Assembly (NCBI GenBank): GCA_028820695.1
Contig: JAPPIB010000050.1
Coordinates: 81,683 to 145,682, forward strand
Source of the DNA: Acidiferrobacterales bacterium
GTDB lineage: Bacteria > Pseudomonadota > Gammaproteobacteria > Arenicellales > JAJDZL01
DNA length: 64,000 bases
Direction of reading: 5' to 3'
Part shown: one piece after another, positions 19,091 to 28,615 of the stretch
Position numbering within the stretch: the stretch's first letter is position 1
Layout: every line of letters starts with the position of its first letter
The notes under the pieces: generated by a model
The model's database searches: none
Told to the model about the DNA's origin: nothing
The model's input: the letters and a program-made list of their open reading frames with translations, nothing else
Translations under genes and position numbers: made by a program

Positions 19091-19912
19091 ATGTTATCTG
19101 CAAGTAAGTGGACCGGGATGATGACGCATGTCCGCTTGATATTTGTCTTTGTCGTCTGTCTGTCGGGTGTCGCGTATGCCGGCGAATCACCACAAATCAC
19201 GTCTTTGGCCGTTGATAATCCCTCACGTCTCCTCTTTGTCGGAAACAGTTACCTTTATTACAACAATAGCCTCCACGATCATCTGTTTCGGATGGTTGTT
19301 TCCGCCGGGTTATACGATCAGGCTGATATGACGATCAAATCCGTCACCATCAACGGTGCCAGACTCCGCCATCACGATGTGGAAAGTTATCTCAAACCGA
19401 ACGCACTCGGTTCGGATGAACCGTTTCAGGTGGTGGTTCTACAGGGGCATAGTACCGCCGCGTTGACGGATGATCACCGCGCGCAATTCGCCGATTCTGT
19501 CAGACAGTATGCGCAATTCATACGTCGCCAAGGCGGCGAAGTGATACTGTATATGACCCCAGCTTATGTGTATCCTCATAAGCTTCAACGCAGTGATATG
19601 ATCAGGGATATTGAGTCTCTGTATACGACTGTGGGAAATGAAGTCGATGCACTGATCATTCCGGTGGGCCTCGCATTTGAGGAAGCTTACCGTCGGCGTC
19701 CGAATATTAGGTTACACGAGGCATATGACGGGACGCATCCAACCCTGCTTGGTACCTACCTGGGAACGGCTACCGTGTTTGCGTGCCTATACAATCAATC
19801 TCCGGTGGGCAACAGTTACGATTATTTTGGTGAGATTGATACCGATACAAGAGTGTTTCTGCAAAACGTGGCGCAGGATGTGGCAACGAAATTCTGCCAG
19901 CACGCCTCTTGA
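19091..19912 (+). CDS. Exported SGNH/DUF4886-like hydrolase
   Basis: A 273-residue protein with an N-terminal signal peptide (hydrophobic LIFVFVVCLSGVAYA, cleavage likely after AYA near residue 30). The mature part starts with LLFVGNSYLYYNNSL, the block I of SGNH hydrolases with Ser in GNS, and ends with DGTHPTLLGTYL, the block V Asp-x-x-His. VVVLQGHS is like block III. This is the pattern of DUF4886-type SGNH proteins, probably a periplasmic esterase or acetylesterase. Substrate unknown. A start at Met10 or Met11 is also possible. Confidence 0.75.
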   Translation: MLSASKWTGMMTHVRLIFVFVVCLSGVAYAGESPQITSLAVDNPSRLLFVGNSYLYYNNSLHDHLFRMVVSAGLYDQADMTIKSVTINGARLRHHDVESYLKPNALGSDEPFQVVVLQGHSTAALTDDHRAQFADSVRQYAQFIRRQGGEVILYMTPAYVYPHKLQRSDMIRDIESLYTTVGNEVDALIIPVGLAFEEAYRRRPNIRLHEAYDGTHPTLLGTYLGTATVFACLYNQSPVGNSYDYFGEIDTDTRVFLQNVAQDVATKFCQHAS

Positions 19913-19971
19913 TGCATCAATAACGGACGATGATTGTGCGGTAGTCTTGGCGAAGGTCAATTTCACTGCAA

Positions 19972-20982
19972 TCAATAACCCAATTCAGGATTGACCGGGT
20001 TTTGCAGTGATTTGCCTGAGAGGAAAAGTCGAAGGTTGCGAAAAAACAGCGACAATGTCATCGGTACGTAGGAATTTCCGTCATCAGCGGAAATATGCGG
20101 TGTGACAATCAGGTTCCTGGTTGTCCACAGACGTGAATCAGCGGCGATAGGCTCGGGATCGAACACATCCAGTATGGCGCCACCGAGCGTGCCCTCATCC
20201 AACTTGTCACAAAGCGCATCGTAATCCATTACAGATTCCCTTCCGATATTGACAATTCCGGCGGTGGTCTTCATCAGGTCAAGCCGCGCACGCGACATCA
20301 GACCGCGGGTCAGTGGTGTGTCTGGTGTTGCGATCAGCAGGTAGTCGGCATCGGGTAACACATCGTCGAGCTGTGCGGTAGTCACCACCCGGTCACATCC
20401 TTCCACACGACTGCCGGAACGGTTCACACCGATCACCTGCACATTCAACTGCCTGACTTTGCGGGCCGTCGAACCGCCGAGTGAGCCTGTTCCCAGGACT
20501 ACCAGTGTCTTGCCGGCAATGGGTGATGAGTAGAGCGAATCGTAAACCGCGTTGCGCTGATTGAACACCACCGAGGGAATGTGCGAATGCAGCATCAAGA
20601 CGGCCATCAGGCCGAATTCGCCAGCTTTGGCCACATGGACACCCTTGTTGTTGGTCAGTGTCACCGGTTCCGGCAGCCAGTTCATTGGCAGCAAATGCTC
20701 GACACCGGCCCCGATACAGTGAATCCAGCGCAGACGAGGGGCGACACTGCCCAGCGCCTCAGTCGGCAGATCCCATGTCAGCAAGATGTCCGCGTCGGAC
20801 ATGGACGACGTAAAGTTGTCGGTGTCCCAGTCGACAAAGAACTCAACTTTGCCCGCGAGATCCGGAAACTCAGCAAGTGCGATATCAATGCGTTCCTGCG
20901 ATATGGTGAATACAGCCTCACCCTCGGGAGTATTGGGAAACGAACCCGGTCGCCAGCGGTTGTTCTTGACATGTACCTTCAT
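19972..20982 (-). CDS. D-isomer specific 2-hydroxyacid dehydrogenase
   Basis: A 336-residue NAD-dependent D-2-hydroxyacid dehydrogenase family protein. The Rossmann segment is VVLGTGSLGGSTARKVRQL; VNIGRESVMDYDAL is the NAD/substrate region, where the usual Gly-Arg-Gly reads Gly-Arg-Glu; catalytic His lies in VTPHISADDGNS. The family reduces 2-oxo acids or oxidises D-2-hydroxyacids. Its start overlaps the stop of the upstream Rieske oxygenase by four bases, so it probably takes a product of that pathway. Confidence 0.88.
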   Translation of the reverse strand: MKVHVKNNRWRPGSFPNTPEGEAVFTISQERIDIALAEFPDLAGKVEFFVDWDTDNFTSSMSDADILLTWDLPTEALGSVAPRLRWIHCIGAGVEHLLPMNWLPEPVTLTNNKGVHVAKAGEFGLMAVLMLHSHIPSVVFNQRNAVYDSLYSSPIAGKTLVVLGTGSLGGSTARKVRQLNVQVIGVNRSGSRVEGCDRVVTTAQLDDVLPDADYLLIATPDTPLTRGLMSRARLDLMKTTAGIVNIGRESVMDYDALCDKLDEGTLGGAILDVFDPEPIAADSRLWTTRNLIVTPHISADDGNSYVPMTLSLFFRNLRLFLSGKSLQNPVNPELGY

Positions 20983-22367
20983 TGGAATGACTCTGTTCGG
21001 TCGATGCCGTGCACTTCAAGATCCTTCAGTCGGTCGATGATCTCGTCATCACGACTTTCTTCATTGGCGGCCTCTGCGGCGAACTGCAAATCCATCACTG
21101 CCTTACCGATCCGGTCAAGATATGCCTGATCATCCTCGCCACTTCTCGCTGGCAGGGCCAGGACCGTGTCCTGGCCATAGGTCTTTACGAAGTTGCCGCC
21201 CGATCTGGTCGGCTGCGGCGGGTTGATTTGGTCGGCCAGTGCGCGAACCTGTTTACGTATGCGCCTGCGGTAAAGGGCGATACCCCGATCCGTCGGCATC
21301 AGGTTCTCACCCTTGTGGGTCGAAATGCCGCCCATCCCTTCAACCGCCTCTGAATCCGCCGGAAAGCGTTTCTTGTCCTCCAGGCTACGATCAATCACTT
21401 CGCCTTGCTCGATCATCTCGTAACCTTCCCTGGTGTTGTATTGATGCGGGTCCCAGCGACTGCCGAAATTCGCCCACGCGTAGACGATCGAGTTCTCGTC
21501 ATCAACCGGTACAACCCACCGGGTGAAGCAGGAACGGCCGAAATAAATCTGCTTTTTACCATCTGCGGCAAAGGCTGAACCGGCTTGTGTAAAATTCGGG
21601 AGAATCAACTCATTGACCCGAACCCATACATTGTCACCAACGCGGCGGGTTGCAGAGCCCAGGAAGTGGTTTTCGTGCCGCTCGTAGAATTGCAGCACAC
21701 CCTCAGCTTTCATGCCTTCCGAAAACTGTGGGTGACTGTTTCGGCTGTGAAGGTAGGTGGTGTGAGTCGGGTCGAGAATTGCGTCCAGAATCTGAATCCA
21801 GTTGCACCTGTACGGAGCCTTGTAGACTGCGCTGGTCATGTCCTCGTAAAGGCATGCGTCATATATCGGGAAATCAGGCTGATCGTCAGGCGGTCCCATA
21901 TAGGCGAAAATCAATCCGCGGTATTCGATAACGGGATAGGCGCCAAGCCGCGCAGTCTTGCGCAGCATGTCAGCAGTCTTGGAGCTCTCAGCCGGCATCT
22001 CCAGGATCTCACCATCAGGCGCGAACAGCCATCCGTGATAACAGCATCGGATTCCATTGTCCTCGCATTTGCCGTATTCCAGCGACGCGCGCCGGTGAAG
22101 ACAATGTTTGTGTACCAGTCCGATCCTGTCCCGCTGCTCTCCGTAGCGAAACAAAACCAGATCTTCGCCGAGAATCCTGATCGCTTCAGGCAACTCACCC
22201 AACTCTTCGGTGGTATAGACAGGATGCCAGAATCGGCGGTAATATTCACCGGCAGGTGTTCCGGGCCCAATTCTCGCGATTTCCTCATCTGCCGCAGCCG
22301 GCTGCGACTGCGCGTATCCACTGAATCTGCCATCCATGACCTGCGGTCGAACGTCCTTCTTGAACAT
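20979..22367 (-). CDS. Rieske non-haem iron oxygenase, alpha subunit (Asp-type)
   Basis: A 462-residue ring-hydroxylating oxygenase alpha subunit of the phthalate-dioxygenase-like branch. The Rieske cluster ligands are CLHRRAS and CCYHGW. The mononuclear iron site reads LDPTHTTYLH, where the Asp three residues before the first His is the usual bridging Asp of aromatic-ring oxygenases. The C-terminal region is long and polar. No reductase or ferredoxin gene is nearby, so electrons must come from elsewhere. Within the minus-strand run it follows the alpha/beta hydrolase gene and is coupled to the D-2-hydroxyacid dehydrogenase. Confidence 0.92.
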   Translation of the reverse strand: MFKKDVRPQVMDGRFSGYAQSQPAAADEEIARIGPGTPAGEYYRRFWHPVYTTEELGELPEAIRILGEDLVLFRYGEQRDRIGLVHKHCLHRRASLEYGKCEDNGIRCCYHGWLFAPDGEILEMPAESSKTADMLRKTARLGAYPVIEYRGLIFAYMGPPDDQPDFPIYDACLYEDMTSAVYKAPYRCNWIQILDAILDPTHTTYLHSRNSHPQFSEGMKAEGVLQFYERHENHFLGSATRRVGDNVWVRVNELILPNFTQAGSAFAADGKKQIYFGRSCFTRWVVPVDDENSIVYAWANFGSRWDPHQYNTREGYEMIEQGEVIDRSLEDKKRFPADSEAVEGMGGISTHKGENLMPTDRGIALYRRRIRKQVRALADQINPPQPTRSGGNFVKTYGQDTVLALPARSGEDDQAYLDRIGKAVMDLQFAAEAANEESRDDEIIDRLKDLEVHGIDRTESFQ

Positions 22368-22520
22368 AGTCGTTATCCTTTTGGGTTGAAGTATCTATCG
22401 GTAAAGCACTAAACAATTCTCGGTGGGAACGTCACTATCCGTCTATCCCCACCAATCTATCACCTCCATTTGGGAGTACGAGAGGCTGGTTGATCGAATT
22501 GACACTCTGATCAAACCGAC

Positions 22521-23534
22521 TCAATCCAGTAATTCGCGAATTGCCAGGTCCAGGTAATCATGAAATTCAGGGTCGTTACCCGGTGAGGCGACGCAATGCC
22601 CCCACGGAGATTCGTAAATTCGAAGCTCTCCGTTCGGAATGTGTTCGATTTCGAGCTGGTTATCCTCCGGACGAAAATACAGATCATTGTCACATGCAAT
22701 GATGATCGTCTTTGCCTTGATTCCATTCAGTGCCGCAACGAAATCGCCACCGTAAGCGGGTTGCGAGCTGATGTCGCCATTCTGCCAGGTCTTGAGCTTG
22801 CACAGCAGATCGTTGGCATCCCAATCTAAGTGGTCACGCTCCCAATCCTGCAGCAATTCCTCCGCAGTCGCAAACCCCTTGAGTTCAAACATTCGGTTTC
22901 GGTAGAAGGTCTGTGAAAAAGCCCAGCCGGCATAGACCCGACCGAACGCCTTGAGACCCTTGACCGGTGGTGTGGTGTATTTACCCTCATCATAGACCGC
23001 ATCAGCAGTGAGTGCCGACTTGACACCTTCGAGAAATACGATGTTGTGTTCGGAAGTTCTCGCCGAACCGCAAAAAGGAAGTATCGCGCTGACAAAATCG
23101 GGAAACTGCGCGCCCCACTGAAACGCCTGGCATCCGGCCATTGACCAACCTGCAACCAAGGCGATCCTGTTTACGCCCAGTTCTTCGGTAAGCAGACGGT
23201 GCTGTGCACGTACATTGTCATATAACGTCACCTGGGGAAATCTCGCCGCATCGAATGGTGGTGGAGTGTTGCTGGGAGACGATGAGATTCCGTTGCCGAA
23301 CATGTTTACTGACACCACGAAATGTCGCGCAGGGTCAATCGCCCGTCCGGGTCCGAAAAAGCCCTCGTTGCGTATGTGCGTTCCAGTGTAGAACGTAGGC
23401 AACAATATCACGTTGTCTCGGTCTTGATTGAGCTTTCCGTAAGTCTTGTAAGCGAGCAACGCGTTCGGCAGTACTGCACCAGACTGGAGTTCGAAACTGC
23501 CGAGAGAAAAACTTTCGTGGCCTGTGGTCATCAT
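22521..23534 (-). CDS. Alpha/beta hydrolase of the MetX-like group
   Basis: A 337-residue alpha/beta hydrolase similar to homoserine O-acetyltransferases and their non-acyltransferase relatives. The nucleophile elbow is VAGWSMAGCQAFQWG with Ser; the acid is probably in IIIACDNDLYF and the His in SPWGHCVASPG. The N-terminus (LPNALLAYKTYGKL) is typical of the MetX fold. In this cluster it is more likely a hydrolase of an ester or amide intermediate than a methionine enzyme. Several adjacent starts (GTG 23537, ATG 23534, ATG 23531) cannot be separated. Confidence 0.85.
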   Translation of the reverse strand: MMTTGHESFSLGSFELQSGAVLPNALLAYKTYGKLNQDRDNVILLPTFYTGTHIRNEGFFGPGRAIDPARHFVVSVNMFGNGISSSPSNTPPPFDAARFPQVTLYDNVRAQHRLLTEELGVNRIALVAGWSMAGCQAFQWGAQFPDFVSAILPFCGSARTSEHNIVFLEGVKSALTADAVYDEGKYTTPPVKGLKAFGRVYAGWAFSQTFYRNRMFELKGFATAEELLQDWERDHLDWDANDLLCKLKTWQNGDISSQPAYGGDFVAALNGIKAKTIIIACDNDLYFRPEDNQLEIEHIPNGELRIYESPWGHCVASPGNDPEFHDYLDLAIRELLD

Positions 23535-23572
23535 CACTCGTTCAAGTCATCTTGTCTGGCGGAAAACTCGGG

Positions 23573-24391
23573 TTATTGTTCCACATCGCTGGCTTCCTCT
23601 CGCATCATATGCAGAATTTTTCGTTCAATCTCGTAATAACCCGGTGTCTCGAACAATTCTTCCTTGCTGGGAATCCTGCGTCCCTGCTTGAACTCCATGG
23701 TCAATATCTCACGGATTCGACCAGGGTGTCTTGACATGAAAACGATTCGATCAGCGAGAAACAATGCCTCCGAAATATCGTGAGTGACCAACACGACCGT
23801 CATCTGTGATTCATCAATGATGTCCAGTATCAATTCCTGCATATGCCAGCGCGTCTCCGCGTCCAGTGCGCCGAAAGGTTCATCCATAAGCGAAATTTCC
23901 GGTGAGTTGGCCAGCATCCGCGCGATCGCGACGCGTTGCTTCATACCACCAGACAGCTGTTTTGGATATGCCTTGCGAAACCGCTCCAACTTGACTTTTT
24001 TGATGAAGAAATCCACCCGTTCGCGTCGTTCAACCGGGTTCACCTTGTTCAGACGCAATCCATATTCCACATTTTCTTCGACCGTCAGCCACGGAAATGA
24101 AGTGTAACTCTGAAAGACCATGCCGCGTTCCTGACTGGGACCGGCAATCTCCTTGCCGTTGAAGCTGAGGGCTCCGGAGGTTGGATCGACAAGCCCGGCC
24201 ATCATATGCAAGACTGTTGTCTTGCCGCAGCCGGACGGGCCCAGCAATACGCAAACCTCGTTGTCAAAAACTTCCATGGATATGTCCTTCACCGCCACAA
24301 CCGGCTCGGCGCGCTTGAGCATGTATTGTTTCGACACATGCTCAAGCACCAAGTTGCTGCGGTGCACCTGTTCCAGGTAACCGGTACCCAT
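23573..24391 (-). CDS. ABC transporter ATP-binding protein (Tau/Ssu type)
   Basis: A 272-residue importer ATPase of the SsuB/TauB group. Walker A is GPSGCGKTT, the Q-loop lies in VFQSYTSFPWLTV, the signature is LSGGMKQRVAIARM, and Walker B with catalytic Glu is SLMDEPFGALD, followed by the H-loop VTHDISEAL. It works with the permease and binding protein encoded just upstream. The C-terminal extension of about 45 residues (REILTMEFKQ onward) is usual for this group. ATG 24391 is preferred to a TTG nine bases upstream. Confidence 0.93.
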   Translation of the reverse strand: MGTGYLEQVHRSNLVLEHVSKQYMLKRAEPVVAVKDISMEVFDNEVCVLLGPSGCGKTTVLHMMAGLVDPTSGALSFNGKEIAGPSQERGMVFQSYTSFPWLTVEENVEYGLRLNKVNPVERRERVDFFIKKVKLERFRKAYPKQLSGGMKQRVAIARMLANSPEISLMDEPFGALDAETRWHMQELILDIIDESQMTVVLVTHDISEALFLADRIVFMSRHPGRIREILTMEFKQGRRIPSKEELFETPGYYEIERKILHMMREEASDVEQ

Positions 24392-24448
24392 AGTAGTCAA
24401 TGAAAAGAGTGCTGCACGGGCGTTAATACACTCCGCGCAGCAGGTTTT

Positions 24449-25501
24449 CTAGCCTCTGTAGCCTGAATCATAGAGCTCCTTGAGCAGGTCGCAGTTTACG
24501 CCCTTCTCAACAGGATTCCGACTCTCGAGAAAGCCGAACTTGAGCCACCAGTCAGACATGAGTTCGTAGTGAGCGCTCATCTGACCGTTGGTTTGGTTGA
24601 ACGGAGGATTACCGGGAGCCGAACCACAGAAACGTGCCGCTTCAAGGAAGTCATAAATGTAGAGTCCGCCGTCAAGTCCGGTTCCATCCTTACCGATGAC
24701 CAGTTCAACGTCCTCGATGCTCATCTTCATTCCTTTCGCAATAATTTCGTTGCCTTGTGTTGGATTTTCTTTCCACCAGGCAATCGCATCGTACAGTGCC
24801 CGCATGGTATCCAATGCGACATCGTGACGTTCTTCGATGAATTTGGCGTTCATGTAAAGGCCGTCGGCAATGACCGCTTGAGAGGTCCAGTAATCTTCTC
24901 GCGATTGAGACAGTACCTTGGAACCCTCAAGAGCCTTGAGCACGTTGCTGCCGTATGGTTCCCAGAACTCAGATGCGGCAACATCTCCGCCGATCATGGC
25001 GGCAAATGCATCATCCGCGATAATATTGGAATATTCAACCGAATCAAAAGGAAATCCGTTTCGTTCCAGCCACATGGCAACATAAATCTGTGCCAGTCCG
25101 CCTTCAACCACGGCTACTTTCTTTCCCTTGAGATCTGCCGGACCTTCGATACCCGGTGCGACCACGATCTTGTCAGTTCCATACGACAAGTTCGCAAAAG
25201 CAACCAGTTTCAGCGGCATGTTGCGTTCAGCCGCGATCGGAGAAAACTCAACCGTGCTCGAGACCACATCCATCCTGTCAGCGGTCACGAGGTTATAGCT
25301 TTCGTACGGGTCTTCGATAGTCTGGTATTGGATATCGAGATTCGGCGCGAGATTCTTGTCCCGGGCGATGAACCAAAAGCCGTAACCCGGCCATGTAAAA
25401 CCGGAGATCTTGACCTCTTCGGCCGCATTGGCCGGCAGGGCGAAAGTCAGCAAGCTCGCGCATGCGAGTATTAATGTAGCGATTGATTTTTTTGTTGTCA
25501 T
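24449..25501 (-). CDS. ABC transporter substrate-binding protein (NMT1/TauA-like)
   Basis: A 350-residue periplasmic binding protein. The signal peptide (MTTKKSIATLILACASLLTF, Ala-rich cleavage site ANA before AEEVK) is clear. The NMT1/SsuA-type fold shows in VVSSTVEFSPIAAERNMPLK and GPADLKGKKVAVVEGGLAQ. Related proteins bind taurine, sulfonates, pyrimidine precursors or aromatic and amine-type ligands. A strong GGAGGT lies nine bases before the ATG, suggesting high expression, as is usual for binding proteins. The ligand cannot be deduced. Confidence 0.92.
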   Translation of the reverse strand: MTTKKSIATLILACASLLTFALPANAAEEVKISGFTWPGYGFWFIARDKNLAPNLDIQYQTIEDPYESYNLVTADRMDVVSSTVEFSPIAAERNMPLKLVAFANLSYGTDKIVVAPGIEGPADLKGKKVAVVEGGLAQIYVAMWLERNGFPFDSVEYSNIIADDAFAAMIGGDVAASEFWEPYGSNVLKALEGSKVLSQSREDYWTSQAVIADGLYMNAKFIEERHDVALDTMRALYDAIAWWKENPTQGNEIIAKGMKMSIEDVELVIGKDGTGLDGGLYIYDFLEAARFCGSAPGNPPFNQTNGQMSAHYELMSDWWLKFGFLESRNPVEKGVNCDLLKELYDSGYRG

Positions 25502-25610
25502 TTCTCATGTACCTCCAACTTCAAAATCGGGTGAAAAAGTATTGACAGTTAAGATTGGTCTGCATTGATGTCAGACCGGAAAAATTGTGTCGGTTGGCTT
25601 TGACATCGCG

Positions 25611-26441
25611 TCAATTACCATCAAGATACGGGAACAGCATACGTCGCAGGCGGCGCAACAGAATATCGAAAACCAATCCGAGCAAGCCGATCGTGATGAT
25701 GCCAGCCATGATCTCGTCGATGTGCACGAATCGCTTGGCGCGCATCATCATTGCGCCAATGCCGGACTCCGCAGCGACAATTTCGGCAATGACCAGATAG
25801 GTCCAGCTTACCGCGAGCATCTGACGCATGGCGGTCAGTATGTCCGGTAACATTGCCGGTACAACCACAGTCAGCAGCACTTGTTTGCGGTTGCCTCCCA
25901 GAGTCAGGGCCGAATTGACAAAATCGGCGGGTACGGACTTGGCATAGTCCATGATGAGTGTGATCAGGAACCACACCACACCGAGAAACAGCAAAGCCAG
26001 TTTCTGTTCTTCGCCCGCGCCAAGCCACATCAGCAGCAGGGGAATGAATGAGGGCGCCGGAAGATAGCGGAACGCCGAAACCAACGGGTTGAAGAATGCC
26101 TCGACTCTGCGAAACGTACCCATCATGATGCCCAGCGGGATTGCAAACAGACAAGCCAACGCAAAACTGGCTACGATCCGGAACAGGCTCATCCCGACGT
26201 CGTGCAGGTAGTTCTTGACCGTAAACAACTCGATGAAACTCGCGAGAACTGTGAACGGACCCGGCAACAGGACCGCATTGGTCACTTTCAACAGGACTGC
26301 GAGTTCCCAAATTCCAAAAAAGACAAACCACGCGGCCAATCCCAAACGTATGGTGCTGACCAGCGAAATCGCCCGGTTGAACTCGAAGAGTCGAGACTTG
26401 CGACCGCTTATCCTTGCCGGTGCGGACTGCACGTTGCTCAT
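25611..26441 (-). CDS. ABC transporter permease (Tau/Ssu type)
   Basis: A 276-residue inner-membrane permease of the BPD_transp_1 family. About six membrane spans are predicted by eye, beginning with LGLAAWFVFFGIWELAVLL near residue 33. The cytoplasmic coupling loop appears in LGGNRKQVLLTVVVPAMLPD. It is the partner of the ATPase and the binding protein downstream. A second open frame of the same length on the same strand is a frame-shadow of this gene. Confidence 0.92.
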   Translation of the reverse strand: MSNVQSAPARISGRKSRLFEFNRAISLVSTIRLGLAAWFVFFGIWELAVLLKVTNAVLLPGPFTVLASFIELFTVKNYLHDVGMSLFRIVASFALACLFAIPLGIMMGTFRRVEAFFNPLVSAFRYLPAPSFIPLLLMWLGAGEEQKLALLFLGVVWFLITLIMDYAKSVPADFVNSALTLGGNRKQVLLTVVVPAMLPDILTAMRQMLAVSWTYLVIAEIVAAESGIGAMMMRAKRFVHIDEIMAGIITIGLLGLVFDILLRRLRRMLFPYLDGN

Positions 26442-26499
26442 ACTGGATCACTCATGTCGGTTCGCAGTGGTCGAAAACACTCAACCTGGTTTTTGTTGG

Positions 26500-27915
26500 T
26501 TAATACAGTCTCAGGTACTCCTGAACTTCCCAATCAGTAACTGACTGGTGGTACCGCTCCCATTCGTCGACTTTATAAGCGATATAGGACTGGCGCATAC
26601 CTTCGCCCATGACTTCCTGTGCGAGTTCGTCTGTGGCCAGCGCCGCGGTGGCGGCACTGAGATTTCGCGGCAGCCGGCGGATTCCGGCTTGCTTGAATTC
26701 GGCGTCGGTCATCTGATACAAGTCGCGGTCAGTTGCCGGACCGGGGTCGATCTTGTTGACGATGCCTTTCACTGCTGCTTTCAGTGTCATCGCAAGACCC
26801 AGATAGACATTCATGCACATGTCGGCAGCACGGTTCTCGATGCAGTAGCGACTCTGTGGCAGACGAAACTGGGCCGACCGGTTGTTGTGACCGTAGGTGA
26901 TATTGGTCGGTGCCCAGGTTACTGTTCCGCCTTCAAATCCACCGACCCGCGGTACCAGCCCGTTATAGGAATTCACTGTCGGGCAGGTAATGGCAGTAAG
27001 CGCGTCCGCATGCGTCATCAGGCCCCCGACTGCGTGAAGCGCTTCATCCGACCAGCCGGACCCATCCGAGCCGAAGATATTTTTTTCCGGAGCGTCCACC
27101 GACAGCATTGAGAAATTGATGTGTGCGCCTGAGCGCCAATCACCGGTGGTCGGCTTGGGCATGAAAGTGATGAACATGCCATGCTTCTTTGCGACTTCCT
27201 TGAGCAGAATCCGCAAGAACACCAGCCGGTCTGCCATTTCCAGAGGATGGGTGTAGTGAAAGTCAAGCTCAAACTGCGAATAGGCACCTTCTGCCACGAC
27301 GTCATGCAGATTCCAGCCGAGACCCTCGAGAATGTCGATCATGTCCCTGAAGAAAAACATGGAGTCGAGCGAGTACTCGACATCGTAGCCAAATGCCTGT
27401 CGGCGCGGTCTGACACCATTCAGGGGGTCGTTGTCGATCGCTTTGACCGGATTGCCATCGTTGTCGTAACGCATCGCGATGAATTCCGGTTCGATACCAG
27501 CCATGCCCAAAAAGCCGGCTTGGGCGCCATCGCGAATCGCTCGCTTCAATGCCTGACGCGGACAATGATCGTAGGGTTTGCCTTCCCAGAAAAGATCGGC
27601 AAATATGATCGCCATGCTTTTGTCCCACGGACACACATATACCGCATCAAGATCCGGCACCATGATCTGGTCGGAATCCGCCGGTGTCAGTTCGGGAACA
27701 TACGAGATGGAATGTACCGCGAACTGCGGTCCCTTGCCTTTGCACAGCAATTCAAAGTCACTCATCGGCACGGGCTTGGTTTTCGGAATGCCGAAAAGGT
27801 CAATCCAGCTCGACAGAACGTACTTGACTCCTTCGGCTTCAAGCTGTTTGCGTACCGCAGCGATACGCTCGTCTGAGGGCAGGGCGTCGGCAAAGTTTTC
27901 AATATAGGGATTCAT
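26500..27915 (-). CDS. GlnT-like glutamine-synthetase-family ligase
   Basis: A 471-residue member of the glutamine synthetase superfamily (GlnT / gamma-glutamylmethylamide synthetase-like). Catalytic elements are present: GIEPEFI, EGAYSQFELDF, SGAHINFSML for ATP binding, NSYNGLVPRVGGF, NNRSAQFRLPQ and ENRAADMCMNVYLGLA. Standard GlnA motifs are altered, so it probably ligates glutamate to an amine other than ammonia, as GmaS, IpuC and AtdA1-type enzymes do. It is the first structural gene after the AsnC regulator in a catabolic run that includes a transporter and a Rieske oxygenase. Confidence 0.87.
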   Translation of the reverse strand: MNPYIENFADALPSDERIAAVRKQLEAEGVKYVLSSWIDLFGIPKTKPVPMSDFELLCKGKGPQFAVHSISYVPELTPADSDQIMVPDLDAVYVCPWDKSMAIIFADLFWEGKPYDHCPRQALKRAIRDGAQAGFLGMAGIEPEFIAMRYDNDGNPVKAIDNDPLNGVRPRRQAFGYDVEYSLDSMFFFRDMIDILEGLGWNLHDVVAEGAYSQFELDFHYTHPLEMADRLVFLRILLKEVAKKHGMFITFMPKPTTGDWRSGAHINFSMLSVDAPEKNIFGSDGSGWSDEALHAVGGLMTHADALTAITCPTVNSYNGLVPRVGGFEGGTVTWAPTNITYGHNNRSAQFRLPQSRYCIENRAADMCMNVYLGLAMTLKAAVKGIVNKIDPGPATDRDLYQMTDAEFKQAGIRRLPRNLSAATAALATDELAQEVMGEGMRQSYIAYKVDEWERYHQSVTDWEVQEYLRLY

Positions 27916-27958
27916 CAGCTATTCTCCTTGCATAGGCGCTGGTTGGCTTTTTTAGGGT

Positions 27959-28471
27959 TCAACTCCACTCGTACTTGAGTAGGAACTGGTTCTTGAAATT
28001 CTTCAGTCCCGACATGACCTCACTCGATGCGATGTCGGGTTGGACATGAATTTCCGTTTCCAGAAAATCGTGAAAACTGCACATACTGTTGGTGACTACT
28101 TCGACCAAAAGGTCGAAACGTCCGGTTACCCATAGAATGTAGACAACATCGGGTGATTCACCGATTCGTTTGGCAACTTGGTCAACCGAGTGATTGGCTG
28201 CGACTCTTACGCCGATGATTGCATCTGCCTGGTAGCGTACCACGGTCGGGTCGACCAGCGCCACAATCCGAAGAGCTCCGGCGTTTTTCATCGACTGCAC
28301 CCGATTGCGCACCGTACCCTCCGACACGCCCAGTGTTGTAGCAATCTCCCGGTACGGACGACGTCCGTCATTTTGAAGCATCTTGACGATCTCGCGGTTG
28401 AGGTCGTCCTCAATCGCTGCTATACCGTTCAACTTCTGATTTGCAGGTGACCGCGACTCAGTCTTGATCAT
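27959..28471 (-). CDS. Lrp/AsnC family transcriptional regulator
   Basis: A 170-residue regulator. The N-terminal winged HTH is at about residues 26-75 (LQNDGRRPYREIATTLGVSE, GTVRNRVQSMKNAG). The C-terminal RAM effector domain spans about 85-165 (VYILWVTGRFDLLVEVVT). It is 43 bases upstream of the glnT-like gene and is divergent from the second Rieske gene, so it most likely controls both arms in response to an amino acid or amine. The first 20 residues form a polar extension. Confidence 0.92.
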   Translation of the reverse strand: MIKTESRSPANQKLNGIAAIEDDLNREIVKMLQNDGRRPYREIATTLGVSEGTVRNRVQSMKNAGALRIVALVDPTVVRYQADAIIGVRVAANHSVDQVAKRIGESPDVVYILWVTGRFDLLVEVVTNSMCSFHDFLETEIHVQPDIASSEVMSGLKNFKNQFLLKYEWS

Positions 28472-28503
28472 TGTGAATTCATCAAAATACTGTTTATTAT
28501 TTG

Positions 28504-28528
28504 TTGAATAGTGAATATACTACATCAA
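28504..28528. promoter_or_regulatory. Candidate AsnC/Lrp operator in divergent promoter
   Basis: TTGA-N-TAGT, a six-base centre GAATAT, and ACTA-NN-TCAA form an imperfect 25-base dyad in an AT-rich region. It sits between the regulator (start 28471) and the divergent Rieske gene (start 28616). The size and AT-rich centre are like known Lrp-family sites. This is inference from symmetry and position. Confidence 0.4.
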
Positions 28529-28615
28529 ATACTGCGAAACGATGAATTTTTTTGCAATACAAGTTGCGAATACAGAAATCGTCGATGGTTTGATATTGGC
28601 TCATAAAGGCATTTG

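Noticed and set aside
21585..22412. 275-codon plus-strand frame over the Rieske gene
   Set aside because: Antisense to a clear Rieske oxygenase and shows no domain.
22521..23534. Homoserine O-acetyltransferase (metX)
   Set aside because: The fold matches, but context is catabolic with no methionine genes, so a hydrolase of the same group is more likely.
25621..26451. Second 276-codon frame on the same strand as the ABC permease
   Set aside because: Same length and place as the permease but no membrane pattern; a frame-shadow.
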